From Rugosibacter aromaticivorans (GTDB taxonomy: Bacteria > Pseudomonadota > Gammaproteobacteria > Burkholderiales > Rhodocyclaceae): a stretch of 64,000 nt of DNA. The notes under the pieces were generated by a model that worked only from the letters and a program-made list of their open reading frames with translations, was not told the DNA's origin and ran no database searches. Location of the stretch: NCBI RefSeq assembly GCF_000934545.1, contig NZ_CP010554.1, positions 124,001 to 188,000 of the forward strand, written 5' to 3'. Every line of letters begins with the position of its first letter. The first letter of the stretch is position 1. Of this stretch, positions 44,044 through 53,083 are shown piece by piece. Made by a program: the position numbers and the translations under genes.

Positions 44044-44649
44044 TTATCGCGTAGCTTGCATCACCCTTGGCCCCCAACTCCAGCGCCCTTCCCATGCGCC
44101 GCGCACCATGTTCGGATACTCGGGCTGGCCCAGGCTGCCGTTGTAGCGGCCCAGGGCGCGGTACAGGTCGCCGTTTTCGAGATCGAGATAGTGGCGCAGG
44201 ATGGTGCAGCCAAAACGCAGATTCGTGCGCAGGTGAAACAGATTGCTATCCTCGCTGCCGATCAGCTTGACCCAGAAGGGCATGATCTGCATGTAGCCGC
44301 GGGCGCCCGCCGATGACACGGCGTATTTTCTGAAGCCACTTTCTACCTGGATCAGGCCGAGCACCATCTGCGGATCGAGCCCGGCGCGCTTGGCTTCGTA
44401 ATATACGGTTTTGAGGAAATCCAGCCGCGCCTCGCGGTCCGGCATGCGCGGCGAAAGCCGGCGCGACATTTCTGTGAGCCAGTCAATTTTTTCTTCAAGT
44501 GAGGGAAACTGCGGTTCAGGTGCGGCATGGTCGGCAATCGACGCCTGCAGCGCGGCCTGCACGCTGGCTGCCAGCGGTTCGTACTGCTGCGCGCCAGCCC
44601 AGACATTGCCGGTAAGTAGCAGCGTACCAAGAGCAATCGTCAGGCGCAC
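44044..44649 (-). CDS. Lytic transglycosylase (SLT domain)
   Basis: A 201-residue exported murein transglycosylase. A signal peptide ([20 protein letters not shown]) is followed by an SLT domain: catalytic Glu in [20 protein letters not shown] (about 105), [14 protein letters not shown], and the closing [12 protein letters not shown]. It is encoded 6 codons into the end of proS on the same strand (10-bp overlap), an arrangement seen in related beta-proteobacteria. Confidence 0.92.
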   Translation of the reverse strand: MRLTIALGTLLLTGNVWAGAQQYEPLAASVQAALQASIADHAAPEPQFPSLEEKIDWLTEMSRRLSPRMPDREARLDFLKTVYYEAKRAGLDPQMVLGLIQVESGFRKYAVSSAGARGYMQIMPFWVKLIGSEDSNLFHLRTNLRFGCTILRHYLDLENGDLYRALGRYNGSLGQPEYPNMVRGAWEGRWSWGPRVMQATR

Positions 44650-46364
44650 AGCTTCTGCTGCAAGAATCCGGTGATTTCATCTGCCGCCACCAGCGTCGCG
44701 TCGACGTCGCTACGGCCTTTGTATTCGAGCTTGCCGTCTTTCAGGCCGCGTTCGCCCACTACCACGCGATGCGGCACGCCGATGAGTTCCCAATCCGCAA
44801 ACATCGAGCCGGGGCGTTCGTCGCGATCATCCAGCACCACATCGATACCTGCCGCGAGGAGTTCTGCGTAAAGCGCGTCAGCTGCCGTTTTCACCATGGT
44901 CGATTTGCCATACGCCATGGGCACAATCACTACGGCGAAGGGTGCGATGCCCGCCGGGAAAACAATGCCGCGTTCATCGTGGCCCTGTTCGATCGCCGCG
45001 CCGATAATGCGTGAAACGCCGATGCCATAACAGCCCATTTCCATGATTTGTTCCTTGCCCTGCTCGTCAAGAAAAGTACATTTGAGCGCTTCGGCATATT
45101 TGGTGCGTAGCTGAAAAATATGACCGACTTCGATGCCGCGACATAGCTCCAGCGTGCCTTTGCCATCGGGTGATGGGTCGCCTGCGACCACGTTACGAAT
45201 ATCGGCGATTTCCGCTGGTAGCGGCAAGTCACGGCTAAAGTTTGCGCCGGTCAAGTGATAGCCTTCTGCGTTGGCGCCGCAAATAAAGTTGTTCATAACA
45301 GCCACCGCGCGGTCAGCAATGATACGGCCATTAAAGCCCACCGGTCCAATATAGCCGGGCTTGCAACCCAGCGCCGCCACAATCTCTTCGTCGCGCGCAA
45401 AACGAAACTCGCCTATCAGTTTTTGCGCCTTGATTTCGTTCAGCTCATGGTCGCCGCGCAACAGCAGCAGGACGAATTGGCCGATCTCCCTGGCGGAACC
45501 AGCCATCACGGCGACTGCCTTGACCGTCTGGGTGAGTGGCGCATTAAGAAAATCGGCCACGTCGGCGCATTTGGTCTTGCCTGGAGTCGCTTTTTTCTCG
45601 CATTTTTCTATTGCCGCCGTCTCACCAGCGCCGATTTTTTGTGGTGTGACAGCTTCAGCCAGTTCGACGTTCGCAGCGTAGTCCGATGTCGGGCAAAAGG
45701 CGATGGCGTCTTCGCCCGAATCAGCCAGCACATGAAACTCGTGCGAGCCGGTGCCGCCAATCGAACCGGTATCCGCCGCCACGGCGCGGAACTTAAGACC
45801 AAGCCGCGTGAAGATGCGTGTATAGGCGTCATGCATGCTGCGGTATTCGCGCTCCAGATCGGCGAACGAGGTGTGGAACGAATAGCCATCTTTCATCAAA
45901 AACTCGCGCCCGCGCATGACGCCAAACCGTGGCCGGATTTCGTCGCGGAATTTGGTCTGAATCTGGTAAAAATTTCGGGGCAACTGGCGATAACTTTTCA
46001 CTTCGCGACGCACGATATCGGTAATCACTTCCTCGTGCGTTGGGCCAATGACAAAATCACGCTGGTGGCGATCCTTGAAGCGCAGCAGTTCAGGGCCGTA
46101 TTGCGGGCCGCGGCCGGATTCTTCCCACAGCTCGAAAGGTTGCACGGCGGGCATCAGCAGCTCGATGCCTCCGGCGCGATTCATTTCCTCGCGCACGATG
46201 GTCTCTACTTTGCGCAGCACGCGCAAACCCATCGGCATCCAGGTATAGATGCCCCCGGCAAGACGCCGAATCAGCCCGGCGCGCAGCATGAGCTGATGAC
46301 TGACAATCTCGGCGTCCGAGGGGGCTTCTTTGAGGGTGGCAATGAAAAACTGGCTGGCGCGCAT
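44640..46364 (-). CDS. proS: Prolyl-tRNA synthetase
   Basis: A 574-residue bacterial-type class II synthetase with the editing insertion. Visible parts are [20 protein letters not shown], motif 2 [20 protein letters not shown], the INS editing domain (about 225-405) and the C-terminal anticodon domain. At the start of the editing insertion, [16 protein letters not shown] is encoded by a dispersed-repeat copy; other ProS proteins vary here. It is divergent from rppH with 124 bp between start codons. Confidence 0.96.
   Translation of the reverse strand: MRASQFFIATLKEAPSDAEIVSHQLMLRAGLIRRLAGGIYTWMPMGLRVLRKVETIVREEMNRAGGIELLMPAVQPFELWEESGRGPQYGPELLRFKDRHQRDFVIGPTHEEVITDIVRREVKSYRQLPRNFYQIQTKFRDEIRPRFGVMRGREFLMKDGYSFHTSFADLEREYRSMHDAYTRIFTRLGLKFRAVAADTGSIGGTGSHEFHVLADSGEDAIAFCPTSDYAANVELAEAVTPQKIGAGETAAIEKCEKKATPGKTKCADVADFLNAPLTQTVKAVAVMAGSAREIGQFVLLLLRGDHELNEIKAQKLIGEFRFARDEEIVAALGCKPGYIGPVGFNGRIIADRAVAVMNNFICGANAEGYHLTGANFSRDLPLPAEIADIRNVVAGDPSPDGKGTLELCRGIEVGHIFQLRTKYAEALKCTFLDEQGKEQIMEMGCYGIGVSRIIGAAIEQGHDERGIVFPAGIAPFAVVIVPMAYGKSTMVKTAADALYAELLAAGIDVVLDDRDERPGSMFADWELIGVPHRVVVGERGLKDGKLEYKGRSDVDATLVAADEITGFLQQKLCA
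45617..45639 (-). repeat. Dispersed modular repeat, 23-bp form, inside proS
   Basis: On the proS coding strand it matches the short consensus at 21 of 23 positions. It is translated KIGAGETA, the same frame and orientation as the copies in the WecA-like gene, prmC and the GT4 glycosyltransferase. It lies in a variable loop at the entry of the editing domain. Confidence 0.65.
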
Positions 46365-46488
46365 AAATAAATACAGGCTAAAAATGGCAGGAGGGCTATT
46401 TTACCTGCGAGATGCCCAGACGCAGGTGGCTTTCCAGCGCGCCCTGATTGTGAAAGAATACTACCCAGTTAATTATTGGAATTTTGTC

Positions 46489-47070
46489 ATGCTCGATCGT
46501 GAAGGATATCGCCCAAACGTCGGCATCATTCTGACCAATCAGCGTAATGAGGTTTTTTGGGGCAAGCGTATCCGTGAGCACTTCTGGCAGTTTCCGCAGG
46601 GTGGCATCGATAAAGGCGAAACCCCCGAGCAGGCGATGTTTCGGGAATTATACGAGGAGGTGGGCCTCATGCCGGAACATGTGCGGATTATCGGCCGCAC
46701 TCGCAGCTGGTTGCGTTATGAGGTGCCACAGCACTGGGTTCGCCGCGAAGGACAGAGTCACTATCGCGGCCAGAAGCAGATCTGGTTTTTGTTGCGCTTG
46801 ATCGGCAGGGATAGCGATGTACACCTGCGCGCCAGTGCGCGGCCGGAGTTTGATGCCTGGCGTTGGAGTTCGTACTGGATTCCGCTGGATAGCGTGATTG
46901 AATTCAAGCGTGGCGTGTATGAGGCTGCCTTGAATGAACTTTCTCATATTTTGTTTCGTGGGCACGTCGATCAACACGCCGCCCAGCCATTAAGTCAGCC
47001 CAGCCAAACACCTGAGCAGAAAAGCACGGGTGCGTCCGCTAGTCAATCCTTAACGGATCATGCACCGTAA
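46489..47070 (+). CDS. rppH: RNA pyrophosphohydrolase
   Basis: A 193-residue Nudix hydrolase that removes pyrophosphate from the 5' end of mRNA to start decay. The typical start [15 protein letters not shown] and Nudix box [20 protein letters not shown] (about 37-56) are present. The C-terminal 40 residues are a low-complexity Gln/Ser/Ala tail. ATG 46489 is the conserved family start. It overlaps nothing and is followed 10 bp later by the CNP1-like gene. Confidence 0.93.
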   Translation: MLDREGYRPNVGIILTNQRNEVFWGKRIREHFWQFPQGGIDKGETPEQAMFRELYEEVGLMPEHVRIIGRTRSWLRYEVPQHWVRREGQSHYRGQKQIWFLLRLIGRDSDVHLRASARPEFDAWRWSSYWIPLDSVIEFKRGVYEAALNELSHILFRGHVDQHAAQPLSQPSQTPEQKSTGASASQSLTDHAP

Positions 47071-47080
47071 TGGATGCACG

Positions 47081-47641
47081 ATGAATGCACAACGCAAAAC
47101 TTCCCTTGCTTGCTTGGCCGGTGCTTTGTGGATTGTCAGTGCCACGGCACTTGCCGAAAAGAATAATGGCTACGGGCTCGATGCGGGTTCCGGCATTGAG
47201 TACGTGCCAGAAGAGACTGTTGAATGGAAGGAGCTGGAAGTAACGCTGCCTGCGGCCCCAAAATCTGAAAACCTGCGGGAGTTTTATGTCAGTGCCGTGG
47301 CGACCAATCATTACTTCATCGACAGCAGTTCGCTCGCTGTAGGGAGCGATGGCATCGTGCGTTATGTCCTGGTGGTGCGCACAGAAGGCGGGGCAGAAAA
47401 TGTCAGCTTTGAGGGCATTCGGTGCGAAGAGCATACCTGGAAGCTCTATGCCACGGGTGGCACTGATGGGCAATGGCGCACTGCGCGAATCAGCGAGTGG
47501 CGGCCTATCGAAAACAAGCCGGTGAATCGCTACCATGCGGTGTTAAGCCAAGAATTGTTTTGTCCGGATGGCTATCCCATTGCCACGGCGGATGAAGGCC
47601 GTCGCGCTTTGCAGTTAGGCAGGTATCCCAACGTCAAATGA
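47081..47641 (+). CDS. CNP1-like family exported protein
   Basis: A 186-residue protein with a signal peptide (MNAQRKTSLACLAGALWIVS, then ATALA). The CNP1 domain includes EYVPEETVEWKELEVTLPAA, FYVSAVATNHYFIDSSSLAV and LCPDGYPI-like FCPDGYPIA near the end. The family is found next to rppH in beta-proteobacteria; its function is unknown. The start chosen places the signal peptide at the N-terminus. Confidence 0.85.
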   Translation: MNAQRKTSLACLAGALWIVSATALAEKNNGYGLDAGSGIEYVPEETVEWKELEVTLPAAPKSENLREFYVSAVATNHYFIDSSSLAVGSDGIVRYVLVVRTEGGAENVSFEGIRCEEHTWKLYATGGTDGQWRTARISEWRPIENKPVNRYHAVLSQELFCPDGYPIATADEGRRALQLGRYPNVK

Positions 47642-47663
47642 GTGTTTATAGGAGTGTTCGCGC

Positions 47664-48284
47664 ATGATCGACCGTCTGATTCCCGAGATCGACAAAGTGT
47701 TGCGCACGCTGTTTGCGCCTGCGCCCACCAGCCGCCCCATGCCAGGAGAAGACCTGCCTGAAGCCGATTTGAGCGAAGCTGAAAAGCGGCATGCCGCCGC
47801 GTTGATGCGCATTAATCATTGTGGTGAAATTTGCGCGCAGGCGTTGTATCAGGGGCAGGCCATCACCTCACGTCAGCCCGAAGTCAAGCGCGCCTTGGCA
47901 AAGGCCGCGCAAGAAGAAACCGAGCATCTCAACTGGACGGAGCGGCGCATTGCCGAGCTGGGTGGCAGAAAAAGTCTGCTCAATCCGCTGTGGTATGCCG
48001 GCTCACTTGGTCTGGGGCTCATCGCAGGCAAGCTGGGCGACGCCTGGAACCTGGGTTTTCTTGCCGAAACCGAGCGACAAGTTGAAGGTCACCTTGAAAG
48101 CCACAAGGCGCAACTGTCGCCGCAAGATCAAAAGTCCTGGGTAGTGCTCGAACAGATGAAATCAGATGAAATCAGCCACGCCCACATGGCCGTTCAGCAT
48201 GGCGCACGCGAACTGCCTTTGCCCGCCAAGATGGCCATGAAGCTCTCATCCAAAGTGATGACAAAAACCGCTTATTACCTTTGA
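47664..48284 (+). CDS. coq7: Demethoxyubiquinol hydroxylase
   Basis: A 206-residue di-iron membrane-associated monooxygenase of ubiquinone synthesis. Iron ligands are in MRINHCGEICAQALY (about 50), EETEHLNW (about 90), ETERQVEGHLESHK (about 135) and MKSDEISHAHMAV (about 170). It is in the usual rppH-CNP1-coq7 order, with AGGAGT before its ATG. Confidence 0.94.
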   Translation: MIDRLIPEIDKVLRTLFAPAPTSRPMPGEDLPEADLSEAEKRHAAALMRINHCGEICAQALYQGQAITSRQPEVKRALAKAAQEETEHLNWTERRIAELGGRKSLLNPLWYAGSLGLGLIAGKLGDAWNLGFLAETERQVEGHLESHKAQLSPQDQKSWVVLEQMKSDEISHAHMAVQHGARELPLPAKMAMKLSSKVMTKTAYYL

Positions 48285-48293
48285 TCGGCGCGA

Positions 48294-48710
48294 TTACGCT
48301 TCCACCAATTCAAAGCTGTGCGAAATTTCGGCAGTTTTTTCCAGCATGATTGAAGCGGAGCAGTATTTTTCTGCCGAAAGTTTCAGCGCCCGCTCAACGG
48401 CTTCGGGTTTTAAGGCTTTGCCTGTTACCGTAAAGTGCAGATTGATCCGCGTGAATACTTTGGGGTCGGTGTCAGCACGCTCGGCCTGGAGCTTTACCGT
48501 GCAGCCGCTCACCGCATGCCGCCCACGCTGCAAAATCAGCACCACATCAAACGCCGTGCAGCCACCCATACCAGCTAGAAGCAACTCCATCGGCCGTGGT
48601 GCCAAGTTACGTCCACCGGCATCTGGTGCGCCATCCATCGCCACCAAATGGCCACTGCCTGTTTCGGCAATAAAGCTCATCCCATCGTGCCATCGTACTG
48701 TACATTCCAT
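48294..48710 (-). CDS. OsmC-family protein
   Basis: A 138-residue OsmC/Ohr-fold protein. The Cys residues in LLAGMGGCTAFDVVLILQRG (about 54) and in EKYCSASIMLEKTAEI (about 120) match the redox-active pair of the family, which reduces organic peroxides. It is closest to the YhfA-like group by its GCTAFDVV motif. It is convergent with coq7, with 9 bp between them. Confidence 0.88.
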   Translation of the reverse strand: MECTVRWHDGMSFIAETGSGHLVAMDGAPDAGGRNLAPRPMELLLAGMGGCTAFDVVLILQRGRHAVSGCTVKLQAERADTDPKVFTRINLHFTVTGKALKPEAVERALKLSAEKYCSASIMLEKTAEISHSFELVEA

Positions 48711-48847
48711 GTCTTTTCTTCCTTAATGTATTGCTCACTAAATCACATTTATATTCTATCCTTGGCATCTGGGCCATGGGACTTGATGTGGCTGCGCTAG
48801 CCGTTTTTACTTTATGAACCCTGCTGAATACTGCAAAGAGCAAAGAG

Positions 48848-49276
48848 ATGACAACACGGGAAAATTCTGCATCGAATGTGGCACCCGATGTGGCGCTTGT
48901 TGTGGCGGCCGCAGCCGAGCCCGCTGTGGAACACATGATAGAACCGGTAGTAGCGCCTGCTATGCGCTACCGCGTAAAGCTCAAACAAACGAACGAAGTC
49001 TATGAGTGCCTGCCTCACGAAAGTATGCTGCAAGGCATGGCGCGGCTTGGGCGGCGTGGCATACCGATCGGTTGCTTGAATGGTGGTTGCGGTATTTGCA
49101 AAGTCGCCGTAGTGGCAGGTGCCTGGGAGAAAACCGGGCTCATGAGTCGGGCACATGTCAGCGCAGAAGAAGAAGCCCGTGGCACGGTGCTGGCTTGCCG
49201 TGCCGCCCCGAGTTCGGATATTGAAATTGAAGTACTCGGCAAAATGCAGAAGGCTGTGTTTAAAGGCTGGCCATAG
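48848..49276 (+). CDS. 2Fe-2S plant-type ferredoxin
   Basis: A 142-residue protein. Residues about 40-138 form a plant-type ferredoxin with the cluster motif GCLNGGCGICK (CxxxxCxxC, about 76-86) and the fourth Cys in VLACRAAP. The first 38 residues are Ala/Val/Glu-rich and unlike the family, so translation could also start at ATG 48962 (MRYRVKLKQ), though that has no ribosome binding site. Such ferredoxins serve oxygenases or reductases; the partner is not obvious here. Confidence 0.8.
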   Translation: MTTRENSASNVAPDVALVVAAAAEPAVEHMIEPVVAPAMRYRVKLKQTNEVYECLPHESMLQGMARLGRRGIPIGCLNGGCGICKVAVVAGAWEKTGLMSRAHVSAEEEARGTVLACRAAPSSDIEIEVLGKMQKAVFKGWP

Positions 49277-49301
49277 CCGCAAACTGGCGTCGCCGACGAG
49301 C

Positions 49302-50456
49302 TTAGCGCGACGTTTTTTCTTGCAGGATGCGTGTGTAAAGCGCAGTTAATTTTTCTGCCATGCGCGTGAGATCAAGCGCACTGACACTTGAACGTGCCGC
49401 GGTTTGCATGGTGGCGGCGCGGCCTGTTTCGCAGAGTGTGTTGATTGCCGCAGCGAGTGATTCAGGATGATGCGCCCTGACGACGACACCATTGGCGGTT
49501 GTGACTAATTCTGCGGCGCCGCAACTGGTGGTGGTGATCAGCGGCAAGCCACACGCCAAGGCTTCGAGCGCCGCATTAGGGAATGGATCGTATAGCGTGG
49601 GCAGCGCAAAGATGTCGGCTGCGCCATAAAAGGGGCGAACATCTTTTTGCGGCCCCCAGAAACGAACGCGCCTCGCCAAGCCAAGTTTTTCAGCTTTATG
49701 CTGCATCGCTAGAGCAGATTTGTCGTAACCCACTACCCACAGCTGGGCAGAAGATGACGGCAGTAGCGCAAACGCGTCAAGCAAACTTGGCAAGCCTTTG
49801 CGTTCAAAGCCGGAACCCACAAAAAGCACCACGGGCGCCGTATCACCAGCGCCGACTTTTGTCCGCATCGTCGCACGATACTCGGTACGTAAGCGTGGAT
49901 GAAAGTGTTCCAGATCGACACCGTTGTAAATCACCGGCAGTTTTTCAAGCGGGATGTCAAAGCGCTGTGCAACATCGTCACGCACCATGTACGAGTTGCA
50001 AATCACCGCGCCAAGATTTGGATGACGGAACATCGCCGCCTCAGCTCGCAGCATGTAGCGATGCCAGGGCGAGAGCCATTCAGTGAGGCGAGCTATCTTG
50101 CTGCGTGAGGCGGCTCGCAAGGCAAGCCACGTGGCATGCACGCCGTCGCCTGCGCGGTAAATGTGGCAACCGGGAATCCGCTCGTGACTTTGCACCAGGT
50201 CGTATTCACCGGATGCAATAATTTTTTGTACGCCGCGCGCAAAGCTCCAGTCGCGCCAGGTGCGGCCGATATAAAAAGGGTTCACGCGGTGGCCTGCTGG
50301 CGGCGTTTCAGTTGTCGATGCAGTTGGTGTTGTCCATTGTCTTGCAATGATGTCGACATCCACGTGGCGCGCTTTCAAACCGGCGATCGCCCGTTCGACA
50401 AAACGTTCTGCACCGCCAAACGGCGTGTATTTCTGCCGCACGATGGCGAGTTTCAC
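49302..50456 (-). CDS. GT4-family LPS-core glycosyltransferase (WaaG-like)
   Basis: A 384-residue retaining glycosyltransferase with the GT-B fold. The start VKLAIVRQKYTPFGGAERFV fits WaaG-type LPS core transferases; the nucleotide-sugar site is ALPTLYDPFPNAALEALACG (about 285). GTG 50456 overlaps the WaaQ stop by 4 bp, so the two form an operon. The linker between the two domains contains TKVGAGDTAP, encoded by a perfect copy of the dispersed repeat. Confidence 0.88.
   Translation of the reverse strand: MKLAIVRQKYTPFGGAERFVERAIAGLKARHVDVDIIARQWTTPTASTTETPPAGHRVNPFYIGRTWRDWSFARGVQKIIASGEYDLVQSHERIPGCHIYRAGDGVHATWLALRAASRSKIARLTEWLSPWHRYMLRAEAAMFRHPNLGAVICNSYMVRDDVAQRFDIPLEKLPVIYNGVDLEHFHPRLRTEYRATMRTKVGAGDTAPVVLFVGSGFERKGLPSLLDAFALLPSSSAQLWVVGYDKSALAMQHKAEKLGLARRVRFWGPQKDVRPFYGAADIFALPTLYDPFPNAALEALACGLPLITTTSCGAAELVTTANGVVVRAHHPESLAAAINTLCETGRAATMQTAARSSVSALDLTRMAEKLTALYTRILQEKTSR
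49838..49860 (-). repeat. Dispersed modular repeat, perfect 23-bp form, inside the GT4 gene
   Basis: All 23 positions match the short consensus on the gene's coding strand. It is translated KVGAGDTA, in the same frame as the copies in proS, prmC and the WecA-like gene. It lies at the junction of the two Rossmann domains. Confidence 0.75.
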
Positions 50457-51580
50457 AGCAATTCCTCGCACGCAGCCATGACCTGTGTTACGGGCAGGGT
50501 CGTCAGGCATTCGCTGATCTTGCTGTCGTTACAACCCGCCCGACCACACGGGCGGCAAACGTGATTGCTTGAGGTAACGATCCGCTGGGCGACTTGCCAG
50601 GGCCCCCATTCGCGGTCACCGGAGGGGCCGAATATTGCCACCGTGGGCGTGCCCATAGCGGCTGCGATATGCATGGGGGCGGAATCGACACCCACAAACA
50701 ACTTGGCGCGCGAGGTCAGCGCAGCCAGTTCTTTTAATGAAAGCTGGCCGGATAAATCAATCAGCGGTGCGGTGTTTAGTACAGCGCTGCGGGCGCGGTG
50801 GACAAGAATCGTCTGGATCATGGCGAGCTCTTGCGCATCGGGTGCAGCGGTTAAAACAATGGGCCAGCCGCTGCTGCTCAATAGCTGACACAATGCGGCG
50901 ACGCGTTCGGCTGGCCAACATTTGAACAGCCAGCGTGACGTGGGATGAATATGAATAAAGTGCCCGGCCGTTAAGCCGTGCGCCGCCATGAGTTGATCCA
51001 TGCGGGCTTCTGCGGGTGCACCCGGCACGAGAATCACCCGCTTATCTGTGGCTGTTGGCGTGAAACCCAAGGCGCGCAGGCTATCCAGATTGCTTTCCAC
51101 CGTATGTCGATCGGGGTTTGATTGTGCAGGGTAAAAATGCGTAAAGCTGCGTGCCCAAAAGCCTCCGCCAACATTGTCACCGAAGCTGCCATCCGAGTTG
51201 CCACTTAAGCGTGGCGCAACGGACCAGCGCGGACGCAACAACCGCGTGAGCCACGCACCCCGCATGTGCACTGAGAGATGGATGATCAGATCATAATGCC
51301 GTGCGCGCAATTGCGCCAACAAACGCCCTTCGGCCGTCAATTGGTGCCAGACGCCCTGCTTTTTCCACTGGCGATCGATGACATGCAGTTGAGCCAATTG
51401 CGGATGGCAGGTGAGCATGGGCGCGGTATCGCGATATACCAGCGCATCAATCTCACACTGGGGTGCCAGACGCTGCAGGGTGGAGATGACCGGGGTGGCC
51501 AACAAAACATCGCCGTGATGGCGTAATTTAATGACCAAGGCGCGGCGCACAGCGGCCGCGGAAAAGATGTCGGAAGGCAT
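50453..51580 (-). CDS. waaQ: LPS heptosyltransferase III (RfaQ-like)
   Basis: A 375-residue GT9 family heptosyltransferase adding heptose to the LPS inner core. Motifs are RALVIKLRHHGDVLLATPVI (about 13), HIHPTSRWLFKCWP (about 205), the FVGVDSAPMHIAAAMGTPTV site (about 290) and GPSGDREWGPWQ. The C-terminal CRPCGRAGC motif is typical of this family. It is coupled to the WaaG-like gene by a 4-bp overlap. Confidence 0.9.
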   Translation of the reverse strand: MPSDIFSAAAVRRALVIKLRHHGDVLLATPVISTLQRLAPQCEIDALVYRDTAPMLTCHPQLAQLHVIDRQWKKQGVWHQLTAEGRLLAQLRARHYDLIIHLSVHMRGAWLTRLLRPRWSVAPRLSGNSDGSFGDNVGGGFWARSFTHFYPAQSNPDRHTVESNLDSLRALGFTPTATDKRVILVPGAPAEARMDQLMAAHGLTAGHFIHIHPTSRWLFKCWPAERVAALCQLLSSSGWPIVLTAAPDAQELAMIQTILVHRARSAVLNTAPLIDLSGQLSLKELAALTSRAKLFVGVDSAPMHIAAAMGTPTVAIFGPSGDREWGPWQVAQRIVTSSNHVCRPCGRAGCNDSKISECLTTLPVTQVMAACEELL

Positions 51581-51670
51581 TTGTGTATTGTGCCAGAGTC
51601 GCCAAGGTTCACGCCTACTGGTTAGCGCGTACTGCTTGACCGGGTTCTGGTTTTCGCCGAAACTTGGCGG

Positions 51671-51874
51671 ATGATGTCCTCCCTCGATTCCTTTGAACGC
51701 AAGATTGATCAGCTTTTAGCCATCATGCAGGGTCTGCGTGCTGAAAATGAAACGCTGCGCCAGCGTGTTACATCGCTAGAAGCCGAAAAATCTGTCTTGA
51801 ACAACAAAATCATCGCGGCCTGTGAACGCCTTGCTGCCTTGCGCGACCAACTGCCGGAAATACCTGAGCCATGA
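51671..51874 (+). CDS. Small coiled-coil protein, TIGR02449 (ZapB-like)
   Basis: A 67-residue protein that is nearly all coiled coil (FERKIDQLLAIMQGLRAENE, then TLRQRVTSLEAEKS). TIGR02449 proteins are encoded directly before zapA in many proteobacteria and are thought to assist Z-ring assembly. Its stop overlaps the zapA start by 4 bp (ATGA). Two adjacent ATG codons could start it. Confidence 0.88.
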   Translation: MMSSLDSFERKIDQLLAIMQGLRAENETLRQRVTSLEAEKSVLNNKIIAACERLAALRDQLPEIPEP

Positions 51875-52224
51875 GCGAAACGCTAGATATTCATTTACTA
51901 GGTAAGGATTACCGTGTGGTGTGCGCCCCGGCAGAGCGGGACGCATTGGTTGCTGCGGTGGCGTTTCTTGACGATAAATTCAAGCACATAGGTAGTAAAA
52001 CCCCGCAGGTATCCGGTGGCGCGCGCACTCGCAGTAGTAGTGAGCGTATTGCGGTCATGGCGGCGTTGAACATTGCGCATGAATTACTCACCTTGAAAAA
52101 CGCAACACCTGATCTTTTCGTTGGGCTTGAAAATGAAACGATTCAGCGTAGAATAAATTCCATTGAGAGCAAGCTGGATGAATCACTGGCTGCCGCACGG
52201 GTCACACGTCAGCCATTGCCCTAG
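51871..52224 (+). CDS. zapA: Cell division protein ZapA
   Basis: A 117-residue ZapA that bundles FtsZ filaments. The N-terminal domain starts LDIHLLGKDYRVVCAPAERD, and a long C-terminal helix follows (about 60-110). The middle has an Ala/Ser/Arg-rich linker. It is translationally coupled to the upstream coiled-coil gene, and the 6S RNA gene follows, the standard order. Confidence 0.92.
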   Translation: MSETLDIHLLGKDYRVVCAPAERDALVAAVAFLDDKFKHIGSKTPQVSGGARTRSSSERIAVMAALNIAHELLTLKNATPDLFVGLENETIQRRINSIESKLDESLAAARVTRQPLP

Positions 52225-52248
52225 AGACTTTTCGGTGATTGAAAACGG

Positions 52249-52290
52249 TAATCGTAGGTAGTTGTGGATAGTCGTAGGTAATCGTACGTA
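52249..52290. repeat. Three short direct repeats upstream of 6S RNA
   Basis: The 12-bp units TAATCGTAGGTA, TAGTCGTAGGTA and TAATCGTACGTA occur at 52249, 52269 and 52279. They lie between zapA and 6S RNA, where the 6S promoter should be. They may be slippage products or regulator sites. Confidence 0.5.
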
Positions 52291-52316
52291 ATTGAATCTA
52301 GTCTGCTTTCCCTGAT

Positions 52317-52494
52317 TTTCCCCTGCGGTGTGCGCCAAGGCTATCATTCTTTGAGCCAATACGCATTTACGCTGGTTACTGCCCTTGAGTGCCGCTGTTG
52401 TGATCGCTTCTTGTAAGTGAGCCTGATGTGGCTGGAACGTAACCTCCCTGAACTCAGGTTCGGGATGTCGGCCAAACGCCATGCGCGGGGGAGC
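52317..52494 (+). ncRNA. ssrS: 6S RNA
   Basis: Located directly after zapA, the conserved position of ssrS. The sequence has the family hallmarks: a pyrimidine-rich 5' end with CCCCTGCGGTGTGCGCCAAG, the TTGAGCCAATA stretch, a long central bubble region, the late CTGAACTCAGGTTCGGGATG hairpin, and a closing purine-rich strand (GCGCGGGGGAG) pairing with the 5' end. 6S RNA binds the sigma-70 holoenzyme as an open-promoter mimic in stationary phase. Ends are estimated from the terminal stem. Confidence 0.82.
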
Positions 52495-52507
52495 CCTAAG
52501 CTACAAC

Positions 52508-52552
52508 AACCCCAATAGTGCGGACTCTTTCGCGCTCTTGGGGTTTGTTTTT
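52508..52552 (+). terminator. Terminator after 6S RNA
   Basis: A stem with AACCCCAA and TTGGGGTT at its base, extended by AGTGCG against CGCGCT, is followed by TTGTTTTT. It sits 14 bp after the 6S RNA 3' end and before the EVE-domain gene. Confidence 0.7.
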
Positions 52553-52612
52553 AGGCTTTATCGGGTAAAAAATGGAGCGTATTTTTTTAAAACACGCATG
52601 GAGGCTATTGGC

Positions 52613-53083
52613 ATGTCGCGCTATTGGTTGATGAAAAGCGAACCTTCAGTGATCAGCATTGATGATGTGCTGGCCATGCCGCAGCAAACGGTTGATTGGT
52701 GGGGAGTACGTAACTACCAAGCGCGCAATTTCATGCGCGATCAAATGTCCGTCGGTGACGGGGTTTTTTTCTATCATTCTTCATGTCCCGAACCGGGCAT
52801 TGCGGGGGTGGCCGAGGTCGCGCGGCAGGCTTATCCTGACCGCACGCAGTTTGATCCTGCAAGCCCTTACTTTGATGCCAAGGCAACCGCTGAAAACCCA
52901 CGCTGGATGAATGTGGATGTTCGTATCGTGCGGAAAACCCGGTTGATCAGTCTGGATGAGTTGCGCGCTCATGCGGAGCTGGCTTCCATGCGCACGCTGC
53001 AACGCGGTAATCGCCTGTCCATCACGCCAGTAGATCCAGCGGAGTGGAAGTTCATCATTGAAAAACTGATAGGTACGCAATGA
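52613..53083 (+). CDS. EVE domain-containing protein
   Basis: A 156-residue EVE (PUA-like) domain protein. Family motifs are RYWLMKSEPS at the start, WWGVRNYQARNFMRDQMSVG (about 28) and FYHSSCPEPGIAGVAEVARQ (about 52). EVE domains bind modified bases in DNA or RNA. ATG 52613 is chosen by the conserved start and the GGAGG upstream. It overlaps the TauE gene by 4 bp (ATGA). Confidence 0.9.
   Translation: MSRYWLMKSEPSVISIDDVLAMPQQTVDWWGVRNYQARNFMRDQMSVGDGVFFYHSSCPEPGIAGVAEVARQAYPDRTQFDPASPYFDAKATAENPRWMNVDVRIVRKTRLISLDELRAHAELASMRTLQRGNRLSITPVDPAEWKFIIEKLIGTQ

Noticed and set aside
45255..46370. Plus-strand open frame of about 370 codons opposite proS
   Set aside because: ProS class II motifs are clear on the minus strand; the plus frame shows no family features.
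52249..52290. CRISPR array
   Set aside because: Only three 12-bp repeats without regular unique spacers; no cas genes nearby.
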